Positions 21,853 to 21,998 of a stretch of 21,998 nucleotides of DNA are shown here, piece after piece. The DNA lies in assembly GCA_023391015.1 (NCBI GenBank), contig JAEWBT010000037.1:1-21998 (forward strand), read 5' to 3'. How positions within the stretch are numbered: position 1 is the stretch's first letter; each line of letters begins with the position of its first letter. The notes under the pieces were generated by a model. That model was not told where the DNA came from. It did no database searches and was given only the letters and a program-made list of their open reading frames with translations. The translations under genes and the position numbers were made by a program. The DNA is from Bacteroidota bacterium. Its GTDB lineage: Bacteria; Bacteroidota; Bacteroidia; Chitinophagales; Chitinophagaceae.

Positions 21853-21998
21853 ATGCATCTCCTTCGTTTCGCGCTTCCCGCAGCGCCCCTGCTGGCCGCA
21901 GTCGCCGCCGGCGCTCAAACCCCCGACACCACCCGCGACCTGCAGGCCGTGGAAGTGCGCGCCGTCCGCGCCGGAGCCAACGCGCCGTTTGCCAAAAC
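21853..21998 (+). CDS. TonB-dependent outer-membrane receptor, probably for thiamine (partial, 5' end only)
   Basis: Only the first 48 complete codons are in the window. The start MHLLRFALPAAPLLAAVAAGAQ is a signal peptide with likely cleavage near residue 21. The mature N-terminus is DTTRDLQAVEVRAVRAGANAPFAKT, which looks like the TonB-box and start of the plug domain of a TonB-dependent receptor. The upstream TPP riboswitch matches the known thiamine-regulated outer-membrane receptor (Omr1) class of Bacteroidota, so uptake of thiamine or a precursor is inferred. The barrel is outside the window, so the assignment rests on the N-terminus and context. Confidence 0.75.
   Translation, partial: MHLLRFALPAAPLLAAVAAGAQTPDTTRDLQAVEVRAVRAGANAPFAK

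Overview
The window looks like a chromosomal segment of a member of the Bacteroidota, most like the Chitinophagia/Saprospiria side of the phylum. The evidence is: a SecA with the long N-terminal insertion typical of the phylum; two secreted proteins ending in the two classes of type IX secretion (T9SS) C-terminal domain; an S46 dipeptidyl-peptidase; a TPP riboswitch in front of a TonB-dependent receptor; start codons without clear Shine-Dalgarno sequences; and several exact matches to the Bacteroidota -7 promoter element TAnnTTTG just upstream of genes. There is no tRNA, rRNA, CRISPR array, transposase or phage gene that I can recognise.

Layout. 1-3180 (-): most of secA, running off the left edge. 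3441-3971 (+): small secreted protein built of three imperfect repeats, followed by a strong terminator hairpin. 4355-5548 (+): Tat-exported DUF1501 protein. 5549-5761: two hairpin repeats. 5762-6301 (+): NADPH-dependent FMN reductase, whose end overlaps the end of the convergent S46 peptidase gene (6291-8429, -). 8553-10622 (+): large T9SS type B cargo protein. 10936-12952 (+): ECF sigma factor, rsmE and a DUF4159 protein, the last two overlapping by one base. 13032-15407 (-): arabinose-5-phosphate isomerase, a geranylgeranylglyceryl-phosphate synthase-like enzyme, and mscL. 15553-16167 (+): TetR-type regulator. 16299-17417 (-): heme A synthase, divergent from a catalytically empty M16 subunit (17592-18878, +). 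19045-19374 (+): small conserved-looking hypothetical protein. 19428-21368 (-): T9SS type A cargo with a thioredoxin-like CxxC. 21491-21580: TPP riboswitch. 21853-end (+): start of a TonB-dependent receptor.

The genes are mostly single units or very short operons: housekeeping and envelope functions (Sec export, LPS precursor, mechanosensitive channel, ether-lipid-type enzyme, heme A) mixed with secreted proteins. The annotated functions do not form one obvious multi-gene system.

The most striking signal is not a gene. The 8-bp palindrome TTCCGGAA occurs 33 times, 21 of them as the full 10-bp palindrome TTTCCGGAAA, where chance predicts far fewer than one of the latter. It is about six times denser between genes than in genes, appears in all three coding frames, clusters at some intergenic sites, resembles sequence built into some terminator stems, and is absent from the first 4.18 kb (secA and its neighbour). 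It behaves like a highly iterated palindrome comparable in kind to cyanobacterial HIP1. Two other small hairpin repeat families are also present: a pair at 5570-5724, and a tandem pair with a compensatory base-pair change at 18979-19025.
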